The translations under genes and the position numbers were made by a program. 14,359 nt of DNA. Source: Chloroflexota bacterium. Lineage in GTDB: Bacteria; Chloroflexota; Anaerolineae; Anaerolineales; Villigracilaceae. Positions 1 through 6,175 of this stretch are shown here, in pieces. The notes under the pieces were generated by a model. That model ran no database searches, was not told the origin of the DNA, and saw only the letters and a list, made by a program, of their open reading frames with translations. The first letter of the stretch is position 1. Each line of letters begins with the position of its first letter. Where the stretch lies: NCBI GenBank assembly GCA_016191895.1, contig JACPVD010000292.1:1-14359 (forward strand), read 5' to 3'.

Positions 1-321
1 AAATTGAGCGCCCGCTTGATTGGCAAGGCACAACCCGTCAAAGTGGATTACAAACATCCCGTCATCCAAACCGCGGCGATTGCCTACGAAAAAGGATTCG
101 GTCACAAGCCAGTGTATCTGCGCGGCGGCGGGTCGCTGCCCATCGTCCACGACCTTGTAACGCAAATTTCCAATTTGCCCCACGAAATCCCCATCGTCAT
201 GATCGGCTTCGGTCTCCCCGACGACCGCACCCACTCGCCGAACGAAAAATTCTTCATCCCGAATTTCCATCGCGGCATCGAGACGGTGATACATTATTTG
301 GATTTGTTTTCCAACATCTAA
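1..321 (+). CDS. M20 family metallopeptidase (dipeptidase-like), C-terminal end only
   Basis: The gene enters from the left edge, so only about the last 106 residues are present; the frame is open to base 1. M20 enzymes are zinc or manganese exopeptidases that cleave dipeptides or acylated amino acids in the cytoplasm. The glycine-rich RGGGSLPI segment and the later GFGLPDDRTHSPNEKF segment are hallmarks of the C-terminal part of the catalytic domain. The His of THSPNE corresponds to a conserved metal ligand of carnosinase/PepV-like members. The protein ends with the usual amphipathic helix (about 18 residues, ending LDLFSNI). The substrate cannot be told from this fragment. The TTG at base 4 is an internal Leu codon, not a start. 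The gene ends just before an inverted REP-like hairpin at 324. Confidence 0.88.
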   Translation, partial: KLSARLIGKAQPVKVDYKHPVIQTAAIAYEKGFGHKPVYLRGGGSLPIVHDLVTQISNLPHEIPIVMIGFGLPDDRTHSPNEKFFIPNFHRGIETVIHYLDLFSNI

Positions 322-323
322 AC

Positions 324-376
324 TTGGTGGTTGAGTAGACGGCGACGCTCTTTCGCCGTCGTATCGAAACCACCAA
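324..376 (+). repeat. REP-like hairpin repeat, copy 1
   Basis: This imperfect palindrome begins TTGGTGGTTGAGTAG and ends GTATCGAAACCACCAA. It encloses a GC-rich inner stem (GACGGCGA paired with TCGCCGTC). It starts three bases after the stop of the M20 gene. A diverged copy lies inverted at 423-470. The shape (conserved GGTTGAGTAG / GTATCGAAACC ends, variable inner stem) matches repetitive extragenic elements seen in many bacterial genomes. There is no U-tract, so it is not a classical terminator. Confidence 0.7.
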
Positions 377-422
377 TGACAAGCAAACAAGAAATTAAAA
401 GCAAACTTGAAATCCAAAGACG

Positions 423-470
423 TGGTCTCGATACGTGGCGCCAACGAACGACGCCACTACTCGACCACCA
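423..470 (-). repeat. REP-like hairpin repeat, copy 2 (inverted)
   Basis: On the reverse strand this reads TGGTGGTCGAGTAG, then an inner stem (GTGGCG paired with CGCCAC), then CGTATCGAGACCA. It is the same element as 324-376 in opposite orientation, with a different inner stem. The roughly 46 bases between the copies are A-rich and hold no gene I can support. The copy ends 20 bases before the start codon of the PLP lyase gene. Confidence 0.68.
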
Positions 471-490
471 GATAATAATGGAGATATAAA

Positions 491-1921
491 ATGCACATCC
501 CCCAAACAGGACTATCCAAACAGGAAATCCTCACGACCCTCAGCGCCTTCAAAACCCGCGACATGGACTGGAAAGGCGGGAAAGTTTTCTGCTACGTCTA
601 CAACCCAGGCGAGGATCCCGCCGAAGTCATGAAAGAGGCGTATCTCTCCTTCCTGACCGAGAACGGACTCGACCCGACCGTCTTCCCTACGATGTTGCAA
701 CTCGAAACCGACGTAGTGCGCATGGTCATCAATTTATTGCACGGCGACTCGAACGCCGTCGGGCATCTCACGTCGGGCGGGACGGAGTCCATCATGCTGG
801 CGGTCAAGGCTGCGCGCGACAAAGCCCGCGCCGAGAGACCGTACATCAAAGAACCTGAGATGGTTCTGCCGAAGACCGCGCACGCCGCCTTCCACAAAGC
901 CGCGCATTATCTCAGCGTCAAGCCCGTCATCGTGGACATTGACCCGCAGACCTTCCAAGTCCACGCGGAGGATATGGAGAAGGCGATCACGGAGAATACG
1001 ATCCTGCTGGTCGCGTCCGCGCCGAGTTACTCGCAGGGCGTGATTGATCCCATCGCGGAGATCGGCAAGGTCGCGCAGAAACATAATTTGCTCTTCCACG
1101 TGGACGGCTGCGTGGGCGGCGTGCATCTTTCGTTCATGCGCAAACTCGGCTATGAGATTCCCGATTTCGATTTCAGCATCCCTGGCGTGACTTCGATCTC
1201 GACCGACATGCACAAATACGGGTATGCGGCAAAGGGCTGTTCGGTGGTCATGTACCGCAGCAGGGACATCCGCAAATATCAGATCTTCGCCTGCACCGAC
1301 ACAACCGCGTACACGCTGATCAATCCCACCGTGTTGAGCAGCAAGGGCGGAGGTCCGTATGCGAGCGCATGGGCGGTTCTCAACTTTCTCGGTGAGGAAG
1401 GTTACATGCGCATCATCCAGACCGTGCAGGACGCCGTGAAAAAATTGACGGACGGCATCAACGCCATCCCCGAATTGCGCGTGCTGGGCAAGCCCGCCAT
1501 GTGCATGTTCTCCTTCGCGTCGGATTCGATCAACGTCTATCAACTGGCGGATGAAATGGCAAAGCGCGGCTGGTACCTGCAGGGACAATTCTCCACGCCT
1601 CTGACTCCCCGCAACCTGCACATCTCGGTCAACTTTGGTAACGCCCACAGCGTGGACGCCCTGCTCAAAGACCTGCGCGAGTGCGTCGAGATCGTCAAAG
1701 CCAAAGAGCCGATCGACGCGGACGGAATCCGTCAGATGGTTGGCATGGCGCTTCAAAGTCCCGACCCCGAAGCGGCGTTCAATCAACTCGCCGCATCCGC
1801 AGGGCTAAGCGGCACGGAGTTACCGTCCGAGATGGCGTTCATCAACGAAGTGATGGACGCGTTGCCCGACGCGGTGTGCAATAGTTTTTTGATCAATTAC
1901 TTCAATGATTTGTATGTGTGA
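491..1921 (+). CDS. PLP-dependent lyase/decarboxylase of the sphingosine-1-phosphate lyase type
   Basis: This complete 476-residue fold-type I, group II PLP enzyme resembles sphingosine-1-phosphate lyase (Dpl1) more than glutamate decarboxylase. Visible signatures are the phosphate-binding TSGGTES (residues 94-100), the ring-stacking His131 in AHAAFHKAAH, Asp205 in HVDGCVGG (pyridine-N partner), and Lys242 in STDMHKYGYAAKG as the Schiff-base lysine. S1P lyases cut phosphorylated long-chain bases into an aldehyde and phosphoethanolamine. The eukaryotic enzyme has an N-terminal membrane anchor; this one has none and should be soluble. The ATG is preceded by GGAG seven bases upstream. The gene stands alone between a repeat pair and a convergent operon, so context does not reveal the substrate. 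An amino-acid decarboxylase role remains possible. Confidence 0.88.
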   Translation: MHIPQTGLSKQEILTTLSAFKTRDMDWKGGKVFCYVYNPGEDPAEVMKEAYLSFLTENGLDPTVFPTMLQLETDVVRMVINLLHGDSNAVGHLTSGGTESIMLAVKAARDKARAERPYIKEPEMVLPKTAHAAFHKAAHYLSVKPVIVDIDPQTFQVHAEDMEKAITENTILLVASAPSYSQGVIDPIAEIGKVAQKHNLLFHVDGCVGGVHLSFMRKLGYEIPDFDFSIPGVTSISTDMHKYGYAAKGCSVVMYRSRDIRKYQIFACTDTTAYTLINPTVLSSKGGGPYASAWAVLNFLGEEGYMRIIQTVQDAVKKLTDGINAIPELRVLGKPAMCMFSFASDSINVYQLADEMAKRGWYLQGQFSTPLTPRNLHISVNFGNAHSVDALLKDLRECVEIVKAKEPIDADGIRQMVGMALQSPDPEAAFNQLAASAGLSGTELPSEMAFINEVMDALPDAVCNSFLINYFNDLYV

Positions 1922-1951
1922 GGAATGAGAATTAATTAACTATCCTTGTTG

Positions 1952-2002
1952 GGGATGCAGTTCGCGAAGCATGCATCCCGTCCGCAGTTGCACTGCGGAC
2001 GG
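1952..2002. repeat. Two abutting hairpins between convergent genes
   Basis: The first hairpin pairs GGGATGCA (1952-1959) with TGCATCCC (1972-1979). The second pairs CCGTCCGCAG (1978-1987) with CTGCGGACGG (1993-2002) around a five-base TTGCA loop. They share two bases. They lie between the stop of the PLP lyase gene (1921) and the stop of the leftward ATP-grasp gene (2046). Neither has a T-run on either strand, so if they end transcription it is not by the classical intrinsic mechanism. They may be another repetitive extragenic element. Confidence 0.6.
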
Positions 2003-2045
2003 AACAAAAACAGAAATTTATTAAATTCCCATTACTAAAGATCGA

Positions 2046-3017
2046 TCATCTGGTTGAGCGCATTTTCTGGCGGAGGAAGGCTGATGCAAAGATACGGTCG
2101 AAGAATCCTTTGTAACCGTCTTTGTCATAGAGGATCATATAATCGGCAGGGCCGTATTCATTGGGCGCAAGCATAATGGCAGGGTTCGGGTTGATCTCCA
2201 AAATAAACAACTCCCCTTTTTCGTTCATGCGGATGTCGCAGCGGCCATAACCTGAAATCCCCATCGCAAGGAACATACGGCGGCCGGTGTCTTGAAGTTT
2301 TGCGATCAATTCGGGATCGGTCACTTCCTTGAAGTCAAACGGCACATCGTAATTCCATTTAATGTCGGTATGCCAGAACTCCTCGTTGGGAGGAAAGACA
2401 AGTTCAGCCGGCGGATAAACGAACGGTTGGCTCAAATCATCGGCGTTATCCACCATGAGGGCGTTGAATTCCCGGCCAACGATGAACTCCTCCATTCGCG
2501 CGGCGCCAAACTCAGCGCAGACGCGCGCCACTTGAGTCTGCACCTGTTCCAACGAATCGGCGCGCGATTCTTTGAACATTCCCATACTGCCGTAACTCTT
2601 CGGATGCTTGACCATGATTGGATAGCGCAAATTCTTTACCAGGCTTTCCGCCTCTTCCACGCTTTTCACCTGGTACCCTTTGGCAAAGCCGATCCCGTTT
2701 GCATCGGCAACAGCCTGCATCTCCTCACGGGTCGGGTCGAAGCAATTCGAGTCGGCGCCGGTGAACGGCAAACCGAGCGACTCCAACGCCTGCACCACTT
2801 CGATGGCCTGGTATCCGAGTAAATCATCCTCTTCATCCTCGAATTCATAGCCTTCGCACACATTCACAAAAAGATCGAATTCTTTTCCTTCGGCCAACGC
2901 ACGTATTTTGTCCAGGACAGGGGCGGTGAGCATGACCATCTTCCAGTCATACTCCTTCATATAGGGGTAAGGATCGAAATAGGATATTTCTTCATCGGAA
3001 AGGATACACACGCGCAT
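2046..3017 (-). CDS. ATP-grasp ligase, D-alanine-D-alanine ligase-like
   Basis: This 323-residue protein has the ATP-grasp layout. It starts with a Rossmann-like N-terminal segment (residues 1-90, with FVNVCEG at 50-56 and FTGADS at 85-90). The ATP lysine and glycine loop follow (VKHPKSYGSMGM, 136-147), then a hinge EEFIVGREFNALMV (177-190), and the metal-binding Asp261 (GRCDIRMN) and Glu274/Asn276 (FILEINPNP). This resembles D-Ala-D-Ala ligase and related carboxylate-amine ligases. The D-Ala-binding residues cannot be confirmed by eye, so the substrate is open; a peptide or amino-acid ligase is equally possible. The start is well supported by GAGGTGA six bases upstream of the ATG on the reverse strand. 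It lies 34 bases downstream of the SIS gene in the same direction, so the two are probably cotranscribed. Confidence 0.85.
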   Translation of the reverse strand: MRVCILSDEEISYFDPYPYMKEYDWKMVMLTAPVLDKIRALAEGKEFDLFVNVCEGYEFEDEEDDLLGYQAIEVVQALESLGLPFTGADSNCFDPTREEMQAVADANGIGFAKGYQVKSVEEAESLVKNLRYPIMVKHPKSYGSMGMFKESRADSLEQVQTQVARVCAEFGAARMEEFIVGREFNALMVDNADDLSQPFVYPPAELVFPPNEEFWHTDIKWNYDVPFDFKEVTDPELIAKLQDTGRRMFLAMGISGYGRCDIRMNEKGELFILEINPNPAIMLAPNEYGPADYMILYDKDGYKGFFDRIFASAFLRQKMRSTR

Positions 3018-3051
3018 GGGTTCACCTCGTTTATGGAATGGGTTGTTGCGA

Positions 3052-4089
3052 TTACCTTGTTTCCGTCACCTTGCGGATACTACGCGGCTGTTCGGTGTTG
3101 TACCCCTTCGCCCGCGTCAGGTGATAAGCGAACAATTGGGCAGGCAGGATGCTCACCAAAGGCGACAACCACTCGGGCACATCGGCGGGAATCGCCAGCG
3201 GGACCTGCGCCTCCGTCAATGCGCGTTTATCGTTGGATATCACCACCAGTTCTGCGGAGATGTCCTTGCGCAGGCGTTTGATCATTTGCAACATCGAATC
3301 AAAGACCCTTCCTTTGGCGGCCACCGCAAACACGGGGTATCCACTTTCGACCATGGCAATCGGCCCATGGGCAAAGTCCGCCGACGAATACGGCTCGGCG
3401 ATAATGTACGTTAACTCCTTCAGTTTTAAAGCCCATTCGAAAGCGGTCGCATAATTGAAACCACGTCCCAGCACAACGGTCTGGTCGATGTAGCGATAGC
3501 GCTGGGCGGCTTGCGAAATGAAATCGCTTTGTTTCAGCGTGGCGCGCATCCAGCCGGGGGCCTTGCTCAATTCATCCCATTGTTTTTCATTTCCAGTCAA
3601 GGCGCAGGAAAGCATCGCGACCGCCATTAATTCGGTTGTATAGGTTTTCGTGGCAGCGACCGCCTTTTCCGCGCCGGCCTGAATATCGATGACATAATCC
3701 GCGCTTTGCGCCAGCGGGGATTTCGACTCGTTTGTGATCGCAAGCGTGGCACAACCCTGTCTCCTCCCCTCCTCCAGCACACTGACAATATCCGGCGATT
3801 TCCCCGATTGCGAGATTCCAACGACTAGGGCATTCTTCAACACCGGCGGGCGTTTGTAATAGGTAAATAACGATGGCGTCGCCAGCGCAAGCGGAAGTCC
3901 ATTCTGCGCGCCAAGCAGATAATTGGCGTACCGCCCGGCGTTATCGGATGTTCCTCGGGCGGCAAGGAATACATATTGAATATCGCGCTTGCGAAACTCC
4001 GCGGCGATCCTCTCCACATTCCTTCGCTGGGAAGAAAGCAGGTATTTGATCCGGCTGGGTTGTTCCTTGATCTCAGAAATAAGTGACAT
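3052..4089 (-). CDS. SIS-domain sugar-phosphate isomerase/deaminase, GlmS-isomerase-like without glutaminase domain
   Basis: This 345-residue double-SIS protein corresponds to the isomerase half of glucosamine-6-phosphate synthase. Visible motifs are RGTSDNA (45-51), GISQSGKSPD (91-100), AGAEKAVAATKTYTTEL (138-154), LKLKELTYIIAEPYSSADFAHGP (221-243) and the C-terminal EQPRSIRKVTET. Glu225, His241 and Lys340 align with the GlmS isomerase catalytic Glu, His and Lys. No N-terminal Cys glutaminase domain is present, so it cannot take ammonia from glutamine. A NagB-II-type glucosamine-6-phosphate deaminase or a fructosamine/tagatose-type isomerase is more likely than GlmS itself. It heads a leftward pair with the ATP-grasp gene. 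No Shine-Dalgarno is visible; the ATG directly abuts a 7-3-7 palindrome with a TAAAAT. Confidence 0.85.
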   Translation of the reverse strand: MSLISEIKEQPSRIKYLLSSQRRNVERIAAEFRKRDIQYVFLAARGTSDNAGRYANYLLGAQNGLPLALATPSLFTYYKRPPVLKNALVVGISQSGKSPDIVSVLEEGRRQGCATLAITNESKSPLAQSADYVIDIQAGAEKAVAATKTYTTELMAVAMLSCALTGNEKQWDELSKAPGWMRATLKQSDFISQAAQRYRYIDQTVVLGRGFNYATAFEWALKLKELTYIIAEPYSSADFAHGPIAMVESGYPVFAVAAKGRVFDSMLQMIKRLRKDISAELVVISNDKRALTEAQVPLAIPADVPEWLSPLVSILPAQLFAYHLTRAKGYNTEQPRSIRKVTETR

Positions 4090-4106
4090 GCGGGTATTTT
4101 ACCCGC
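4090..4106 (-). promoter_or_regulatory. Palindrome and possible leaderless promoter abutting the SIS gene start
   Basis: On the reverse strand GCGGGTA-AAA-TACCCGC directly precedes the ATG of the SIS gene. It contains TAAAAT, a good -10 hexamer, whose last base lies six bases before the start codon. That places a transcription start at or next to the A of the ATG, so the mRNA may be leaderless, in keeping with the lack of a Shine-Dalgarno. No convincing -35 is seen 17 bases upstream. The palindrome could also be an operator or an RNA hairpin that blocks initiation. Confidence 0.4.
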
Positions 4107-4149
4107 ACATTTCCATGAAATGGTGAAATTGAGGTCAATTCAAATTCCC

Positions 4150-4178
4150 TTGACAAAAGTTAGTATTGCATATAAAAT
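4150..4178 (+). promoter_or_regulatory. Sigma70-type promoter of the dtxR-like gene
   Basis: TTGACA at 4150-4155 is a perfect -35. A 17-base spacer leads to TAAAAT at 4173-4178, five of six matches to TATAAT. Transcription should start near 4185, inside the palindrome at 4176-4201, giving a leader of about 30 bases before the ATG at 4216. No Shine-Dalgarno stands out in that leader. Confidence 0.7.
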
Positions 4179-4201
4179 AATTTAGGCAAGGCTAAATTAT
4201 T
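4176..4201. promoter_or_regulatory. DtxR/IdeR-like metalloregulator operator
   Basis: This is a perfect 10-bp inverted repeat: left arm AATAATTTAG, spacer GCAAGG, right arm CTAAATTATT. The core TTAGGCAAGGCTAA differs at two positions from the first 14 bases of the DtxR/IdeR consensus (TTAGGTTAGGCTAA). It overlaps the 3' part of the -10 hexamer and the expected transcription start of the adjacent DtxR-family gene, so a bound repressor would block the promoter. The natural reading is autoregulation. Whether it also controls the leftward SIS gene, 87 bases away, is unknown. Confidence 0.72.
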
Positions 4202-4215
4202 CAGTACACGAACCA

Positions 4216-4878
4216 ATGAAACCATCCACTTCCATTCAGGACTATCTCAAGCGTATCTACGAATTGACCGAAAATGGATCGCCCGCAAGCACGAACGATC
4301 TTGCGCGGGAGTTGGGCATCAAACCCGCCTCCGTCACCGGCATGATCCAGAAACTCGCGGCAGAAAAGCCCGCGCTGGTGGAATACCAGAAACATCAGGG
4401 CGTGACGTTGACAGCAACGGGCAAAAAAGCCGCGCTCGAAGTGATCCGCCACCACCGCCTGTTGGAAACGTGGCTTGTGCAAACCCTCGGTTACACATGG
4501 GACGAAGTTCACGAGGAGGCAGAGCGATTGGAACACGCGATCTCGGAGGATTTGGAGAGGCGCATTGCCGCCGCGCTCGGCAACCCGCTTCGCGACCCGC
4601 ATGGAGAGTTGATCCCCACCGCCGACCTGAAAATGCCGCTGGAGATTTCCACTCCCCTTTCGGCCTTGCGCCCCGGTCAAAAAGGAACCGTGCAATGCGT
4701 GAAGGCGGCGGATACGGAACTCCTGCGGCATCTCGAAAGCCTGGGCCTTGTCCCCGGCGCAAGAATCGAAGTGAAGGAGTACTCGCCATTCGACCACAAC
4801 CTCACGGTGAAGATCGAGAAGAAGGCCAGCGTGCTCGGGTTGAACATTACAAACAAGGTGTTTGTGGAAGAGACGTAG
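4216..4878 (+). CDS. DtxR-family metal-dependent transcriptional repressor
   Basis: This 220-residue protein has a winged HTH (about 5-70, recognition region ELGIKPASVTGMIQKL), a metal-binding dimerisation domain (about 72-145, with the family signature NPLRDPHGELIP) and a C-terminal FeoA/SH3 domain (about 146-217). His80, Glu84 and His99 align with the ancillary site of DtxR (His79, Glu83, His98). Asp9, Glu103, Glu106 and His107 align with the other site; Asp and Glu replace DtxR Met10 and Cys102, as in MntR. Metal choice by residues is therefore MntR-like, but the feo genes downstream argue for iron. The start is supported by the canonical N-terminus MKPSTSIQDYLKRIYEL, though no clear Shine-Dalgarno is seen. 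It is probably autoregulated through the operator at 4176-4201. Confidence 0.93.
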   Translation: MKPSTSIQDYLKRIYELTENGSPASTNDLARELGIKPASVTGMIQKLAAEKPALVEYQKHQGVTLTATGKKAALEVIRHHRLLETWLVQTLGYTWDEVHEEAERLEHAISEDLERRIAAALGNPLRDPHGELIPTADLKMPLEISTPLSALRPGQKGTVQCVKAADTELLRHLESLGLVPGARIEVKEYSPFDHNLTVKIEKKASVLGLNITNKVFVEET

Positions 4879-4992
4879 CGCGGCTTTCAAGTCGCAATTC
4901 AAAGGTAACATCGCAAAGCGTGTCGCACTACAGAATCTTCGCAGTGATAATGGATTCTTGCGGGTAATACGATGAAGGAATACAGTTCACAT

Positions 4993-5052
4993 AAAAAAAC
5001 GTCCCGCAGGTTTGGTTAAAAGACCGATCTGCCTGGAGAAACCTGTGGGACG
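4993..5052 (-). terminator. Long hairpin with terminator geometry on the reverse strand, upstream of the feo genes
   Basis: A 14-bp stem (5000-5013 with 5039-5052, one G-T pair; arms CGTCCCGCAGGTTT and AAACCTGTGGGACG) encloses 25 bases that can form a small GGTT/GACC hairpin. Seven A residues (4993-4999) lie on the left, so on the reverse strand the stem is followed by U7, the form of an intrinsic terminator. No T-run follows on the forward strand. It therefore points against feo transcription, ending 26 bases before the feo start. It may stop antisense transcripts, act as a leader structure in the feo mRNA, or be a repetitive element. The rest of the 4879-5078 gap shows no convincing promoter or DtxR box. 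Confidence 0.55.
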
Positions 5053-5078
5053 ATAAACAGCATGAGTTAGGAGAAACT

Positions 5079-6095
5079 ATGACACCCCTTTCATGGATAA
5101 TACTCGTTATCGCATTACTGATCGCAATCTTCCTGCCCCGCGTGGGTGGGCTTGCCGTTTACAAGTCGTATCGCGCTTCGCAGGAGCGCGAACAGGTCGA
5201 GGATGCGCTCAAACATCTCTTCGACCGCGAACAGCACGGCAGGCTTGCTTCGCCGGAATCGCTGGCAGGCGCTTTGGACCTGCCGCGCGGACGGGTCACA
5301 AAGATCATCGAAGACATGGAAACGCAGGGATTGCTCGAATCGCGCGGGGCGCAACTGCGACTCACTTCGCAGGGCGAACGGCTGGCATTGCACATTGTCC
5401 GCGCGCACCGGTTATGGGAACGCTATCTCACCGACGAAGCGCGGATGCCGCTGGAAAAGATTCACAGCGAAGCGCAACGCCGCGAACACTCGCTGACCGA
5501 GGCCGAACTCAATGACCTGGATGCGGCTCTCGGCCATCCGACGCGTGATCCACACGGCGACCCCATCCCCACCCGCGAGGGGACTCTGCCCAAGGCGGAG
5601 GGAACGCCGCTGACAGCGTGGCAGGCCGAAGGTCCGATTCGGATCGTGCATCTCGAGGATGAACCCGCTTTAGCGTTCGAACAAATCCTTGCGGCAGGAC
5701 TCCGCCTGGGACAAACCATCCGCATTTTGGATCGGAGCCCGAAACGAATTTTATTGACCGACGGCGAGACGGAATACCGGCTTGCGCCCGCAGTGGCGGC
5801 GAATGTAAGCGTGGCGGCTTTGCCCGCAAGCGAAATCGAAAAAGCAAATGCGATTTCTCTTGCGGAATTAAAGGATAACCAGCGGGGCGAGATTGTGATT
5901 TTGGATGAGGCCGTGCAGGGATTTACCCGCAGGCGATTCCTCGACCTCGGCCTGACTCCCGGAACGATCATCCACCCTGAGTTACAAAACTTTTTCGGCG
6001 ACCCCAGAGCCTACCGTGTACGTGGAACGTTGATTGCATTGAGAAAAGACCAGGCGGCACAGGTTTGGGTGAAACCGGTGCAGGTAGACACGTAA
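5079..6095 (+). CDS. Membrane-anchored DtxR-like/FeoA fusion protein
   Basis: This 338-residue protein has an unusual order of parts. A hydrophobic helix (about 4-20) is followed by Arg21, Lys29 and Arg32, suggesting one membrane anchor with the rest in the cytoplasm. Then come a DtxR-like winged HTH (about 38-105), a dimerisation/metal domain (about 106-165, signature HPTRDPHGDPIP), an SH3 domain (about 176-248) and a second, canonical FeoA domain (about 259-334, with RRRFLDLGLTPG and FFGDPRAYRVRG). His110, Glu114, His129, Glu136 and His137 align with DtxR metal ligands; the Cys102 position is Gln133. FeoA domains work with FeoB in ferrous iron uptake, and no separate feoA is nearby, so this protein likely supplies it. 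AGGAG lies five bases before the ATG. Whether it binds DNA is unknown. Confidence 0.88.
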   Translation: MTPLSWIILVIALLIAIFLPRVGGLAVYKSYRASQEREQVEDALKHLFDREQHGRLASPESLAGALDLPRGRVTKIIEDMETQGLLESRGAQLRLTSQGERLALHIVRAHRLWERYLTDEARMPLEKIHSEAQRREHSLTEAELNDLDAALGHPTRDPHGDPIPTREGTLPKAEGTPLTAWQAEGPIRIVHLEDEPALAFEQILAAGLRLGQTIRILDRSPKRILLTDGETEYRLAPAVAANVSVAALPASEIEKANAISLAELKDNQRGEIVILDEAVQGFTRRRFLDLGLTPGTIIHPELQNFFGDPRAYRVRGTLIALRKDQAAQVWVKPVQVDT

Positions 6096-6128
6096 GCAGG
6101 TAAATACGGTCTTTTACCTGTTTACGTG
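6089..6128 (+). repeat. Intercistronic 16-bp hairpin overlapping a stop codon, within a GTAAAC-rich repeat patch
   Basis: CACGTAAGCAGGTAAA (6089-6104) pairs with TTTACCTGTTTACGTG (6113-6128) around an eight-base loop, with one G-T pair. The stop codon of the DtxR-FeoA fusion lies in the left arm. The following bases repeat the motif again (ACCTGTTTAC at 6131-6140, then related TTTAC units up to 6155). No T-run follows the hairpin, so it is unlikely to be a strong terminator. It may adjust mRNA decay or the ratio of the fusion protein to FeoB. Confidence 0.55.
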
Positions 6129-6175
6129 CTACCTGTTTACTTTTTACACATTTACGCACTTCAAAGAGAGATACC

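Noticed and set aside
407..435. Promoter TTGAAA-17-GATACG for the PLP lyase gene
   Set aside because: The -10 matches only three of six bases and lies inside a repeat; this is not convincing.
324..470. CRISPR-like array
   Set aside because: Only two copies in opposite orientation, with internal palindromes and no regular spacers.
435..632. Small open frame starting before the PLP lyase gene
   Set aside because: It runs through the REP-like repeat and overlaps the lyase in another frame. It has no ribosome binding site and is low-complexity Pro/Thr/Ser-rich.
734..1786. Long open frame (350 codons) on the reverse strand inside the PLP lyase gene
   Set aside because: It lies antisense to a gene with complete catalytic motifs. 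Its translation is Arg/His/Val-rich with no recognisable domain, the usual shadow of a high-GC third-position gene.
2292..2822. Open frame of 176 codons antisense to the ATP-grasp gene
   Set aside because: The ATP-grasp gene has full motifs and a good ribosome binding site. The antisense frame shows no domain.
5000..5052. Known metal riboswitch upstream of the feo genes
   Set aside because: I cannot match the sequence to the NiCo/czcD or any other known riboswitch class. The structure is one long stem, and the A7 flank fits a reverse-strand terminator better.
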